Shown here piece after piece: positions 1-6,364 of a DNA stretch of 10,206 nucleotides. The position numbers were made by a program, and so were the translations under genes. The first letter of the stretch is position 1, and each line of letters opens with the position of its first letter. The stretch comes from Thermaceae bacterium (GTDB taxonomy: Bacteria; Deinococcota; Deinococci; Deinococcales; Marinithermaceae). The notes under the pieces are model-generated. The model had not been told where the DNA came from. It was given only the letters and a program-made list of their open reading frames with translations, and made no database searches. The stretch spans positions 1-10,206 of the forward strand of contig JALVWZ010000221.1 of assembly GCA_027023115.1 (NCBI GenBank), in the 5' to 3' direction.

Positions 1-985
1 GCGTGACCAGGCGCTTTTCCAAAAGGGCACGGGCGGTCGCCGGCTGGAAGGTGGGGCGCGGGGTGTAGGCCTGCACCGCCCGGTTGAGGAGGGGGTGGGC
101 GGGGTCTTTTTGCAGGGCGGCTATCTCGCCCGCCGGCGCCGGGCGGCGGGTAAAGAGGTTGGGGTCATAGGCTGGCGCGGTGGCCATGGCCAGCACCTCG
201 CCGCTTTTGGGGTCGAGGGCCACCATAGCCCCCTTGGCCACCTGCTCGTGGGGTTCGTGGAGCTTGTCGCGCCCGGCGTTGAGGTCGGCCAGCCCCTCGG
301 CCAGGGCCTTTTCGGCGGCGCGTTGCAGGCTCAGGTCGATGGTCAGGTAAACGTCCTTGCCGGGTTGCGGCGGCGCCAGGACTTGCTCGCGCACCACCTC
401 GCCGTGAACGTTCACCTCCACCAGCTTCAGGCCGCGGCGACCGCGCAAAGTGTCTTCGAGGGCGGCCTCGAGGCCGGCGCGGCCCACCAGGTCGCCGCGT
501 TCGTAGCCGCGCTTCAGGTCGGCGGCGGTCGGCCCCTGCACGTAACCGATCACCGGGCCGGCTATCGGGTTGGGATAGTACCGCTCGATGCGCTCTTCCA
601 AGCGCAGGTTGCTCTGGCCGGCGCTCAGCTCGGCCAGCGTCGGCACCCACTCGTCGGGCAGGTTGGCGGCCAGCACCACCTCCTCGCCCTTCTTGACCGG
701 CGGCAGCTCCTTCAGGCCGAGAATGTCCAGGATCTGCCTGGCGAAGAGGACCGGACCGCCGCTGTAGTAGAGGTCTACGGCTATGCGGTTGTCGGCCAGG
801 GTGTTGCCGTTGCGGTCGAAGATGCGCCCCCGCAGCGCCGGGATGGTCTCGGTGCGTTGGTGGTTGCCGCGGGCCAGGGTGGCGTACTTGCCGTGCTCGA
901 GCACCTGCAACTGCACCAACCGGCCGGCGAGCACCAGCATACTCAGGTAGACGAAAACCAGTAGCCAGCGAACCCGCTCCGGCAT
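1..985 (-). CDS. mrdA: Penicillin-binding protein 2 (elongasome transpeptidase), 3' part outside window
   Basis: This is the N-terminal 328 residues of a class B penicillin-binding protein of the PBP2/MrdA type, which partners RodA to crosslink peptidoglycan during cell elongation. One membrane segment lies at about residues 7-26. The PBP dimerisation region follows, with the hallmark LRGRIFDRNG at 51-60, RAGLEAALE at 169-177 and GEVVRE at 195-200. The transpeptidase domain begins near LTIDLSLQ (214-221) and GAMVALDPKSGEVLAMA (252-268). The ATG at 985 sits behind a GGGGGAG ribosome site inside the end of mreD, 3 bases from the mreD stop. In the segment NRAVQAYTPRPTFQPATA (301-318) the family normally has Y-x-P-G-S-T-F-K-P, so the nucleophilic serine and the lysine of SxxK are here Pro311 and Gln314. 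The SxN and KTG motifs would lie beyond the window. The family call is firm. Catalytic activity is doubtful. Confidence 0.93.
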   Translation of the reverse strand, partial: MPERVRWLLVFVYLSMLVLAGRLVQLQVLEHGKYATLARGNHQRTETIPALRGRIFDRNGNTLADNRIAVDLYYSGGPVLFARQILDILGLKELPPVKKGEEVVLAANLPDEWVPTLAELSAGQSNLRLEERIERYYPNPIAGPVIGYVQGPTAADLKRGYERGDLVGRAGLEAALEDTLRGRRGLKLVEVNVHGEVVREQVLAPPQPGKDVYLTIDLSLQRAAEKALAEGLADLNAGRDKLHEPHEQVAKGAMVALDPKSGEVLAMATAPAYDPNLFTRRPAPAGEIAALQKDPAHPLLNRAVQAYTPRPTFQPATARALLEKRLVT

Positions 986-988
986 TGC

Positions 989-1462
989 CTACTCCCCCGG
1001 ACCCAGCAAGGCTTCGGCCAGGCGCAGGTAGGGCGGCGCCAGGACCATCGTCAAGAGCAGCTCGGGCAGGAAGACCGAAAGCCAGGTACTAGCCGGCAGG
1101 GTCGAGTAACGCATCCAGTAGACGAGGATCAGGTAACCGCCCCACTTGGCCAGGAAGGCTAGGCTGAGGATCACCATCCGCGCCGCCGGCTCCTCCCAGC
1201 GCAGCCAGCCGCGCAATCCGTAGAAGGCGTAGGCGGCGGTTACCAGGCCGAGGGCGTGAAAACCAAGGTAGCCGGCCGAGGTGAGGTCTTGCAGCAGGCC
1301 AACGCCAAACGCGGTGGCCAGGCCCCAGTAGGGGTTCTGGCGACTGGCAAGAACCACCACCAGCAAGAACCAGAAGTCGGGTGGGCTGAGCCAGTCGGGC
1401 ATCAATCCGGCCACCAGCGACTGCAGGATCAGGCTGAAGAGAACCAGCAGCAGCGCGTTCAT
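989..1462 (-). CDS. mreD: Rod shape-determining protein MreD
   Basis: The product is a 157-residue, very hydrophobic protein with about five membrane segments, the normal size for MreD. MreD is an inner-membrane part of the elongasome that links MreC and the cytoskeleton to RodA-PBP2. The family signature is visible in the N-terminal half: PDFWFLLVVVLASRQNP (28-44), then an A-F-G-V-G-L-L-Q-D-L-T-S stretch near 51-62 and GYLGFHALG (64-72). The gene starts with an ATG that overlaps the mreC stop by 4 bases (ATGA), implying translational coupling. It ends 3 bases before the mrdA start. The order mreC-mreD-mrdA is the classic cell-elongation arrangement. MreD is weakly conserved in sequence, so synteny adds much of the confidence. 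Confidence 0.9.
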   Translation of the reverse strand: MNALLLVLFSLILQSLVAGLMPDWLSPPDFWFLLVVVLASRQNPYWGLATAFGVGLLQDLTSAGYLGFHALGLVTAAYAFYGLRGWLRWEEPAARMVILSLAFLAKWGGYLILVYWMRYSTLPASTWLSVFLPELLLTMVLAPPYLRLAEALLGPGE

Positions 1463-2235
1463 AGCTTGCCCAACACCACCACTTCCTCCAGCAAACCGAA
1501 CTTGACCAGCGGCTCGGCGCGCACCACCTTGCGCAACGCTCCCGGCGCCCGCGGCAGCACCTCCGTCACCCGCGCCACCGGAATCCCCTCCGGAAAGAGG
1601 CCGCGCAGGCTGCCGGTTACCAGCAAGTCGCCAATGGCCACCTGGGTCTCCACCGGCAGCTCGGCACGCAGCGCCGCCGGCGGCTCGCCGTAGGCAATGC
1701 CCCGCCCGGGCGCGTCGGCGGGGTGGACCCCCACCCGCGATTCGGGGTCGACGATGGTGCGAACCACCGCTCGGTGGGCGGTCGTTTCGATCACGACCCC
1801 CACCAAGCCGTGGGAGCTGGTTACCGGCATACCCACCTTGATGCCGTCGGCCTCGCCCAGGCCAAGGATCAGGCGGCGGTAGAGGCCGGAGGTGTCCTCG
1901 CTGATCACCGGTGCCACCGCCACCACGTTGGGCGCCTGCGACTCGCGCACCTCGAGGGCCCGGCGCAGGCGTTCGACCTCCACCTTCAGCTCTAGGTTGC
2001 CCTCCTTGAGCCAGGCCACTTCGTCGCGCAACATCGCGTTCTCGGTGCGCAGGTCGCGGCGGTCGAACAGGTAGCGGCCGGCGGAGCGCAGGTTCTGGGC
2101 GATGCGATGGCCAATGCCAAAGAGGGGCGCGGTGTAGGCGGCCACCTCCGCCGGCAGAGTGGGGGCGGTGTGGGCGGTCAACGCCGAGAGCGCCAGCGCC
2201 AGCAGGACGTAGCCGAGATATACCAACCTAAGCAT
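1459..2235 (-). CDS. mreC: Rod shape-determining protein MreC
   Basis: The product is a 258-residue bitopic protein. A single N-terminal membrane segment lies at about residues 4-22. It is followed by a charged coiled coil rich in Leu, Glu and Arg at about 58-95 and a periplasmic beta-rich domain from about 103 to the end. The segment SGLYRRLILGLGEADGIKVG (116-135) followed by MPV and a short G-L-V-G-V-V motif is the MreC core. MreC dimers dock on PBP2 and are thought to activate it. The ATG at 2235 has an excellent GGAGGT ribosome site 5 bases upstream, inside maf. The two genes overlap by 8 bases. No mreB lies next to it in this window; in many bacteria mreB immediately precedes mreC. Confidence 0.93.
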   Translation of the reverse strand: MLRLVYLGYVLLALALSALTAHTAPTLPAEVAAYTAPLFGIGHRIAQNLRSAGRYLFDRRDLRTENAMLRDEVAWLKEGNLELKVEVERLRRALEVRESQAPNVVAVAPVISEDTSGLYRRLILGLGEADGIKVGMPVTSSHGLVGVVIETTAHRAVVRTIVDPESRVGVHPADAPGRGIAYGEPPAALRAELPVETQVAIGDLLVTGSLRGLFPEGIPVARVTEVLPRAPGALRKVVRAEPLVKFGLLEEVVVLGKL

Positions 2236-2821
2236 CCCAAACCTCCGCCAGCGGGTAGCCGGCCCTGGCCAGCACCTCCCAAAGTTGCGCCACCGGCAGG
2301 CCCATCACCGTGAAGAAGTCGCCTTCGATGCCCGCCACCAGCATCATGCCCTTTTCCTGAATGCCGTAGCCGCCGGCCTTGTCGAGCCCCTCGCCGCTGG
2401 CGGCGTAGGCGGCTATCTCCCAGTCGGCCAGCTCGCGAAAACGCACCTCGGTGCTGCTGACCAGCGTTTCCAGCCCGCCCGGGTGCAGTACCGCCAGGCC
2501 GGTATGAACCGTGTGGCTGCGGCCGGAGAGGAGCTCGAGAAAGCGGCGGTTCTCGGCGCGGTCGCGGGGCTTGCCCAGCACCCGGCCGTCCACCGCCACC
2601 ACCGTGTCGGCGGCCACCACCCACTCCCCGCTGGCGGCGCGCGCCTTTTCGGCCGCCAACCGCAGCGCCGCCGCCGCCGGCTCCTCGCCCGCCGGCAGCT
2701 CCTCGGACACCTGCGTCGGCCGCACCACGAACGGCAACCCCAGCCGCGCCAGCAGCTCACGCCGGCGCGGGCTGCCCGATGCCAGAACTAACGTCCGCCG
2801 GCCGCCCGCCACAGTTCCCAT
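2228..2821 (-). CDS. maf: Maf-like nucleoside triphosphate pyrophosphatase
   Basis: The product is a 197-residue Maf family protein, a cytoplasmic house-cleaning enzyme that hydrolyses non-canonical or excess nucleoside triphosphates to the monophosphate and pyrophosphate. Visible motifs are LASGSPRRREL (13-23) for phosphate binding, AADTVVAVDG (70-79) with the conserved aspartate, GKP (83-85), and DKAGGYGIQEKG (147-158), which resembles the dTTP/UTP-specific YhdE branch. The C-terminal GLPV (174-177) is also typical. The ATG at 2821 lies within the last 34 bases of the preceding phospholipase D-like gene. A GTG at 2812 is a possible alternative start with better spacing from the AAAAGG ribosome site. 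The reading frame stays open far upstream, but that part is the shadow of the previous gene. Maf beside mreC occurs in many bacteria. Confidence 0.93.
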   Translation of the reverse strand: MGTVAGGRRTLVLASGSPRRRELLARLGLPFVVRPTQVSEELPAGEEPAAAALRLAAEKARAASGEWVVAADTVVAVDGRVLGKPRDRAENRRFLELLSGRSHTVHTGLAVLHPGGLETLVSSTEVRFRELADWEIAAYAASGEGLDKAGGYGIQEKGMMLVAGIEGDFFTVMGLPVAQLWEVLARAGYPLAEVWDA

Positions 2822-3924
2822 ACCTTTTCTTTGTACCGCCGCGCCAGCTGAGGGCTGGTGAGAACCAGCAGGTTTTCGTCGTTGCGGCTGGCCGCCGAGC
2901 GGGTGAAGTTGAACGAACCGGTCATCACCGTTTTGCCGTCGATGACCATCGTCTTCAGGTGCATCGCGTAGCGGTTGGCGTCGGGGCGCACTTGCACCTC
3001 GTCGCGCAGGCGCTCTTCCTGCGAATCGCCCAGGTTGCGCCGCTCCAGCAAGACCCGCACCGCCACGCCGCGGTCGGCGGCGCGGTTCAAAGCGGCGATT
3101 ATCTCGGGGCTGGTGAGAACGAACGCGGCCACCCATACCTCGCTTTCGGCGGCGTCCAGAACGGCGGTTATGCGCTCCACCGCCCGCCGGCCCGAGGAGG
3201 GAGAAAAGTACACCGCCAGCTCGCCGCCATCCGCCAGTTCCAGCGTCGCCGGCGCCGGGGCGCGCGGCTTGCGCCGCCAAAGAGATTCAAAAGCATCGTG
3301 ATAGAGCCGTACCGCGGGAACGCCGCTGAGTTTTAGCAGGTCGTTGTCGTTCTTGTGCAGGCCGTTGTAGCTCCAGTTGGCGCTGCCGGTAAAGACCACT
3401 GCCTCGTCGCAGACGGCGAACTTGTCGTGCATTAGGCCGGGGCGGTCGTCGTAGCAGATCTCTACGCCGGCCAGGCGTTCGCAGTGCGCGCTTACGGGCT
3501 CTGCTTTCTCCTTTGCCTCGCGCTCGCTTACCCGCGGGCGGCCGCTTTGCTGCCCGCTGGCGCCGGCCAGCAGCGTGGCCAGGGTTTCACCGCGGTGGTC
3601 GCGCTCGCTGAAGAGGCGAACCCGCACCCCGCGCCCGGCTGCGCGCGCCAGCAGGTAGCCCAGACGGGTGTCGTTCAGCTCCAAGAGCGCCAAGTCTATG
3701 GTACGCTTGCTGCCCTTCAAAGCGGCGGCCAGCTCGCTCATCGCCCGCTGCTCGCCCTCCGGCAGGAAGACCACCCGCAGCGCCACCTCGCCCGCCGGCG
3801 GCGGGTTGGTGTAGCCGCTCTTTTGCTGCCATACTGCCAGCAGCGCCAGCGCCAGCAGCAGCAGGTAACCCAGCCAGCGGGGCTTGGGCTTCTGCCAGCC
3901 GTTAATAGCCTTGGCTCTCCCCAC
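2788..3924 (-). CDS. Membrane-anchored phospholipase D-like (HKD) protein
   Basis: The product is a 378-residue protein of the phospholipase D superfamily with two complete HKD motifs: His166-x-Lys168-x4-Asp173 followed by GSANWS (180-185), and His322-x-Lys324-x4-Asp329 followed by GSFNFT (336-341). Two HKD motifs in one chain form one bilobal active site. The superfamily includes phospholipases, cardiolipin synthases and nucleases, and the substrate cannot be read from this sequence. A basic N-terminus and a hydrophobic segment at about 17-32 suggest a membrane anchor or uncleaved signal, with the enzyme outside the cytoplasm. The start is a GTG that overlaps deoC by 23 bases. No ATG lies nearby and the ribosome site is weak, so the exact start is uncertain. 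A cardiolipin synthase is less likely because the usual pair of N-terminal helices is missing. A secreted Nuc-like nuclease is a reasonable alternative. Confidence 0.88.
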   Translation of the reverse strand: MGRAKAINGWQKPKPRWLGYLLLLALALLAVWQQKSGYTNPPPAGEVALRVVFLPEGEQRAMSELAAALKGSKRTIDLALLELNDTRLGYLLARAAGRGVRVRLFSERDHRGETLATLLAGASGQQSGRPRVSEREAKEKAEPVSAHCERLAGVEICYDDRPGLMHDKFAVCDEAVVFTGSANWSYNGLHKNDNDLLKLSGVPAVRLYHDAFESLWRRKPRAPAPATLELADGGELAVYFSPSSGRRAVERITAVLDAAESEVWVAAFVLTSPEIIAALNRAADRGVAVRVLLERRNLGDSQEERLRDEVQVRPDANRYAMHLKTMVIDGKTVMTGSFNFTRSAASRNDENLLVLTSPQLARRYKEKVWELWRAAGGR

Positions 3925-4567
3925 CGGTTACCAGGGCCACGCCGCTGGAGGTGCCCAGTCGGTCGGCGCCGGCCTTGATCATCTCCCAGGCGTCTTCGCG
4001 GCTGCGGATGCCGCCGGCGGCCTTGACCTTGGCGCGGCCCGCGGCCACCTCGGCAAGCAGGCGCACGTCTTCCAGGCTGGCCCCGCGCGGCCCGAAGCCG
4101 GTGGAGGTCTTGAGGAAGTCGGCCCCGCCGCTAATGGCCGCTTCGGCGGCGGCGCGAATCTGCTGTTCGTTTAGGTAGCCGGTCTCGAGGATGACCTTCA
4201 AGACCGCCCCGGGCGCGGCCTCGCGTACCGCCCGCACGTCGGCTGCTACCGCTTCCCAATCGCCCGCCAAGGCGCGGCCGACGGGAATTACCATGTCCAA
4301 CTCGTCGGCCCCCTGGCTGACCGCCAGCGCCGCCTCGGCCGCTTTCACCGCCGGGGAGTTGGCTCCCAGCGGAAAGCCGACCACCGCCGCCACCCGCACC
4401 GGGCTGGCGCCAAGGGCTTTTTTGGCGGTGGGCACGAAGGCGGGGTTGACGCAAACCGCGTAGAAGTAGTGTTCGTCGGCCTCACGGCAAAGCTGCTCGA
4501 TATCGGCCGGCGTGGCCGTTGGTTTTAGGAGGGTGTGGTCTATGTACCTGGCAAGCTCGAGATCCAT
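3902..4567 (-). CDS. deoC: Deoxyribose-phosphate aldolase
   Basis: The product is a 221-residue class I aldolase that splits 2-deoxyribose 5-phosphate into glyceraldehyde 3-phosphate and acetaldehyde, the last step of deoxynucleoside breakdown. The start MDLELARYIDHTLLKP is typical of the family. The Schiff-base lysine is Lys153 in FLKTSTGF (151-158). The second active-site lysine is Lys182 in VKAAGGIR (181-188), and the acid-base aspartate is probably Asp91 in ELDMVIPVG (89-97). The phosphate-binding end GTSSGVAL (205-212) is intact. Length matches the bacterial and archaeal short form. It is the first gene of the leftward cluster. A GAGGT sequence directly touches the ATG, too close for a normal ribosome site, so translation may be leaderless. 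Confidence 0.96.
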   Translation of the reverse strand: MDLELARYIDHTLLKPTATPADIEQLCREADEHYFYAVCVNPAFVPTAKKALGASPVRVAAVVGFPLGANSPAVKAAEAALAVSQGADELDMVIPVGRALAGDWEAVAADVRAVREAAPGAVLKVILETGYLNEQQIRAAAEAAISGGADFLKTSTGFGPRGASLEDVRLLAEVAAGRAKVKAAGGIRSREDAWEMIKAGADRLGTSSGVALVTGGESQGY

Positions 4568-4573
4568 ACCTCA

Positions 4574-4579
4574 ATGCTA
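4574..4579 (-). promoter_or_regulatory. Possible -10 box for the deoC-mrdA cluster
   Basis: Read on the minus strand this is TAGCAT, ending 6 bases before the deoC ATG. A start site about 7 bases further would fall on the ATG, giving a leaderless transcript. No convincing -35 box was seen at the usual distance. The only shared upstream space is the 65 bases to the divergent amidase gene. Confidence 0.35.
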
Positions 4580-4618
4580 CACGCCCCGCGGCTGCAACGT
4601 TCTCTCATACCGGCTGCA

Positions 4619-4624
4619 TATAAT
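4619..4624 (+). promoter_or_regulatory. -10 box (TATAAT) of the amidase gene, leaderless layout
   Basis: A perfect TATAAT ends 8 bases before the ATG at 4633, which places the expected transcription start at or within about 2 bases of that ATG. There is no ribosome-binding sequence in between, so a leaderless mRNA is implied. A -35 box is not clear: AACGTT lies at the 17-base distance, and CTGCAA lies further upstream at a poor distance. Confidence 0.65.
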
Positions 4625-4632
4625 CTGGGCAG

Positions 4633-5763
4633 ATGCGCAAGCTTCTCCTCGCCCTGCTGCTCGTCGTCGCTTCGGGCGCGCTGGCCGCGCCCGGCTGGCT
4701 GCGCTGGGGCGAGCACGCCGACGAGGGCTTTACCCGCTACGTCTTCGAGCTGCCCCTGGGAACCCCCTACCAGGTGGAGCGCAACGGCGCGGTCCTGCGG
4801 GTTCGCCTGGGTCTCGACGTCGCCAAGACCGAGGTGCTAAAGCCGCAAGACCCGGCGGTCGAGCGGATAGAGCTGGTGCCGCAAAACGGCGGCGGCAGCG
4901 AAGTACGCTTCTACCTGCAACCGGGAGCCTCGGCCAAGAAATACTTCGTGCTCGAGGGACCAGGCGGCAAGTTTCGCCTGGTCCAGGACTTCCTCCACCC
5001 CAAGAAGGGAGCCGCGGCCCCGCCCCCGAAGCCCAAACCGCCGACGCCGGTGGTGGTCCTCGACCCCGGCCACGGCGGCCCCGACCCGGGCACGGTAGGC
5101 TACGTGGTGGAAAAGGAGATAACCCTCGACGTGGTGCTGCGAGTCAAGAAGCTGCTAGAGAGCCACGGGGTGAAGGTAGTCCTCACTCGCGATGGCGACT
5201 ACGACCTGGCCCCCAAGGACGTGCAGGACTTTTACCAGCGCAAGTTGATAGACCTCGCCAAGCGGGCCAAGATGACCGAGGGCAAGCGCAACCTCTTCGT
5301 TTCCATCCACGTCAACTCCGCTGAAAAACCAGCACGCGGCATAGAGGTCTACTATCTCGGCAAGACCCTGGATAGCCGCGTCCTCAAACTGGCGATCACC
5401 GAAAACGGCGGCGGCGCGCTGGGCGTCAAGCTAACCAAGGAGGCCTCCACCACCGCCGAAAAAGCCCTTGCCGACCTGATCGCCCAGGGCAACCTGCAAT
5501 TCTCGGAGCGCTTGGCCAACGTCATTCTCGCCGACCTGGTCAAAGACACCGGCAGCACCAGCCGTGGGGTCCACTCGGCCCCCTTCTACGTGCTCCGCAA
5601 CGCCCGCATTCCCGCGGTGCTGGTCGAGGTGGGCTTCGCCAACCACCCCGTCGAGGGCCGTCAGCTGGCCCGCGCCGACTACCGGCAAAAAATTGCCCAG
5701 GGGATCGCCGGGGCGATTCTGCAAGTGCTGGGCAACGGCTCCAGCAAGACCGCCCGTCGTTAA
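4633..5763 (+). CDS. Secreted N-acetylmuramoyl-L-alanine amidase (AMIN-like + Amidase_3)
   Basis: The product is a 376-residue zinc amidase that cleaves the bond between N-acetylmuramic acid and the stem-peptide L-alanine in peptidoglycan, acting outside the cytoplasmic membrane. Residues 1-19 are a signal peptide (MRKLLLALLL start, likely cleavage after ALAA). Residues 22-120 resemble an AMIN domain, which targets amidases to the wall or division site. A proline-rich linker spans 127-139. The Amidase_3 domain runs from 140 to about 367 with zinc ligands His147 (DPGHGG), Glu160 (VVEKE) and His226 (SIHVNS), and catalytic Glu332 (LVEVGF). All key residues are present. The gene is divergent from the deoC-mre-mrdA cluster and shares a short promoter region with it, which fits a common wall-growth context. 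It starts directly behind a TATAAT box. Confidence 0.95.
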   Translation: MRKLLLALLLVVASGALAAPGWLRWGEHADEGFTRYVFELPLGTPYQVERNGAVLRVRLGLDVAKTEVLKPQDPAVERIELVPQNGGGSEVRFYLQPGASAKKYFVLEGPGGKFRLVQDFLHPKKGAAAPPPKPKPPTPVVVLDPGHGGPDPGTVGYVVEKEITLDVVLRVKKLLESHGVKVVLTRDGDYDLAPKDVQDFYQRKLIDLAKRAKMTEGKRNLFVSIHVNSAEKPARGIEVYYLGKTLDSRVLKLAITENGGGALGVKLTKEASTTAEKALADLIAQGNLQFSERLANVILADLVKDTGSTSRGVHSAPFYVLRNARIPAVLVEVGFANHPVEGRQLARADYRQKIAQGIAGAILQVLGNGSSKTARR

Positions 5764-5830
5764 CGGACCCATGCCCGCAGTTAGTTCCGTCAAATAGACC
5801 GCCAAACAGCCCTGCCGGTTCGCAAAGCCA

Positions 5831-5855
5831 ATACGCGGCTCTTGCGAGGGCGTAT
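5831..5855 (+). other. Small hairpin in the amidase-SPW gap
   Basis: ATACGC (5831-5836) pairs with GCGTAT (5850-5855). A further CTC/GAG pairing lies inside around a four-base loop. No T-run follows on either strand, so it is a poor intrinsic terminator. The surrounding stretch 5764-5886 otherwise shows no gene and no clear signal. Confidence 0.35.
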
Positions 5856-5886
5856 CAATGGCCTTACGACCAGAAACATCAGGGGC

Positions 5887-5915
5887 TTGCATTTGTAAGT
5901 AAGTAGTTATATACT
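5887..5915 (+). promoter_or_regulatory. Strong sigma-70-type promoter for the SPW protein gene
   Basis: TTGCAT (5887-5892) and TATACT (5910-5915) are separated by exactly 17 bases. The expected start is near 5922, giving a leader of about 18 bases that carries a full AAAGGAGG ribosome site (5924-5931) 8 bases before the ATG at 5940. It is the best-formed promoter in the window. Confidence 0.75.
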
Positions 5916-5917
5916 AC
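5903..5917. promoter_or_regulatory. Inverted repeat over the -10 box, candidate repressor operator
   Basis: GTAGT (5903-5907) and ACTAC (5913-5917) are perfect inverted arms around a 5-base AT-only centre, covering the whole -10 box. Binding here would block the promoter. A TetR-type regulator is encoded about 450 bases downstream in the same direction, so autoregulation of the SPW-TetR unit is a plausible reading. Five-base arms can also arise by chance. Confidence 0.4.
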
Positions 5918-5939
5918 AGACAGAAAGGAGGCAGAGGCC

Positions 5940-6275
5940 ATGAAAAGCACGCTCGAATGGGTAAACATCATCTTAGGCGGTTGGCTCCTCGTTTCGCCCT
6001 GGATCTTCGGGTTCAGTGGCAACGCCGGCGCCGCTTGGAGCGCCTGGTTGGTAGGCGGTCTGGTCCTCATCTTGGCGGCGTGGGCGCTGTCGGATAAGGG
6101 CACCTGGGAGGATTGGAGCAATGCTCTAATCGCGGCAATAGGTTTCTTCACCCCCTGGTTCGCCAGCTACACCAAGTTATCTTCGGCCAGCTGGAACATG
6201 TGGATCGTCAGCCTGATCATCGTCATCGTCGCTCTCTGGGCGGCATACAGCCCCGAAGCCAAAACCTCTTCGTAG
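5940..6275 (+). CDS. SPW-repeat integral membrane protein
   Basis: The product is a 111-residue membrane protein with about four hydrophobic helices (roughly 6-24, 33-51, 60-76 and 86-104). It contains two copies of the SPW-repeat module. The first has W7-x-N9 and the motif SPW at 19-21, followed by IFGFS. The second has W59-S-N61 and a variant TPW at 71-73. This matches the SPW family of small bacterial membrane proteins, whose biochemical role is not known to me. The start is firm: ATG with AAAGGAGG at 8 bases and a consensus-like promoter upstream. The gene is followed by a GC-rich hairpin and then by a co-directional TetR gene, suggesting that the two are regulated together. Confidence 0.85.
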   Translation: MKSTLEWVNIILGGWLLVSPWIFGFSGNAGAAWSAWLVGGLVLILAAWALSDKGTWEDWSNALIAAIGFFTPWFASYTKLSSASWNMWIVSLIIVIVALWAAYSPEAKTSS

Positions 6276-6293
6276 AGGTTTGGTAGCTGGCGG

Positions 6294-6328
6294 GGGGAGG
6301 GGGCAATGACCCCTCCCCTGCTCATTTT
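6294..6328 (+). terminator. Probable intrinsic terminator after the SPW gene
   Basis: GGGGAGGGG (6294-6302) and CCCCTCCCC (6310-6318) form a perfect 9-base-pair stem with a 7-base loop. The T-run TTTT (6325-6328) begins only after six more bases, so termination may be partial and allow some read-through into the TetR gene. Confidence 0.6.
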
Positions 6329-6364
6329 GTATAGGATGTTGAAAGTGGACGTTGGGAGGAAGTA

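Noticed and set aside
95..964. Long plus-strand open frame of 289 codons opposite mrdA
   Set aside because: It is antisense to a clear PBP2 and has the low-complexity G/A/V/Q-rich composition typical of an antisense shadow in GC-rich DNA.
2822..3280. Upstream extension of the maf frame to a 350-residue protein
   Set aside because: The extra part is Arg/Gly/Pro-rich noise out of frame with the phospholipase D-like gene. Maf homology begins only at about residue 9 from the ATG at 2821.
5431..5892. Minus-strand open frame of 153 codons
   Set aside because: Most of it is antisense to the amidase C-terminus, and its product shows no motif. The part in the gap alone is too short to support a gene.
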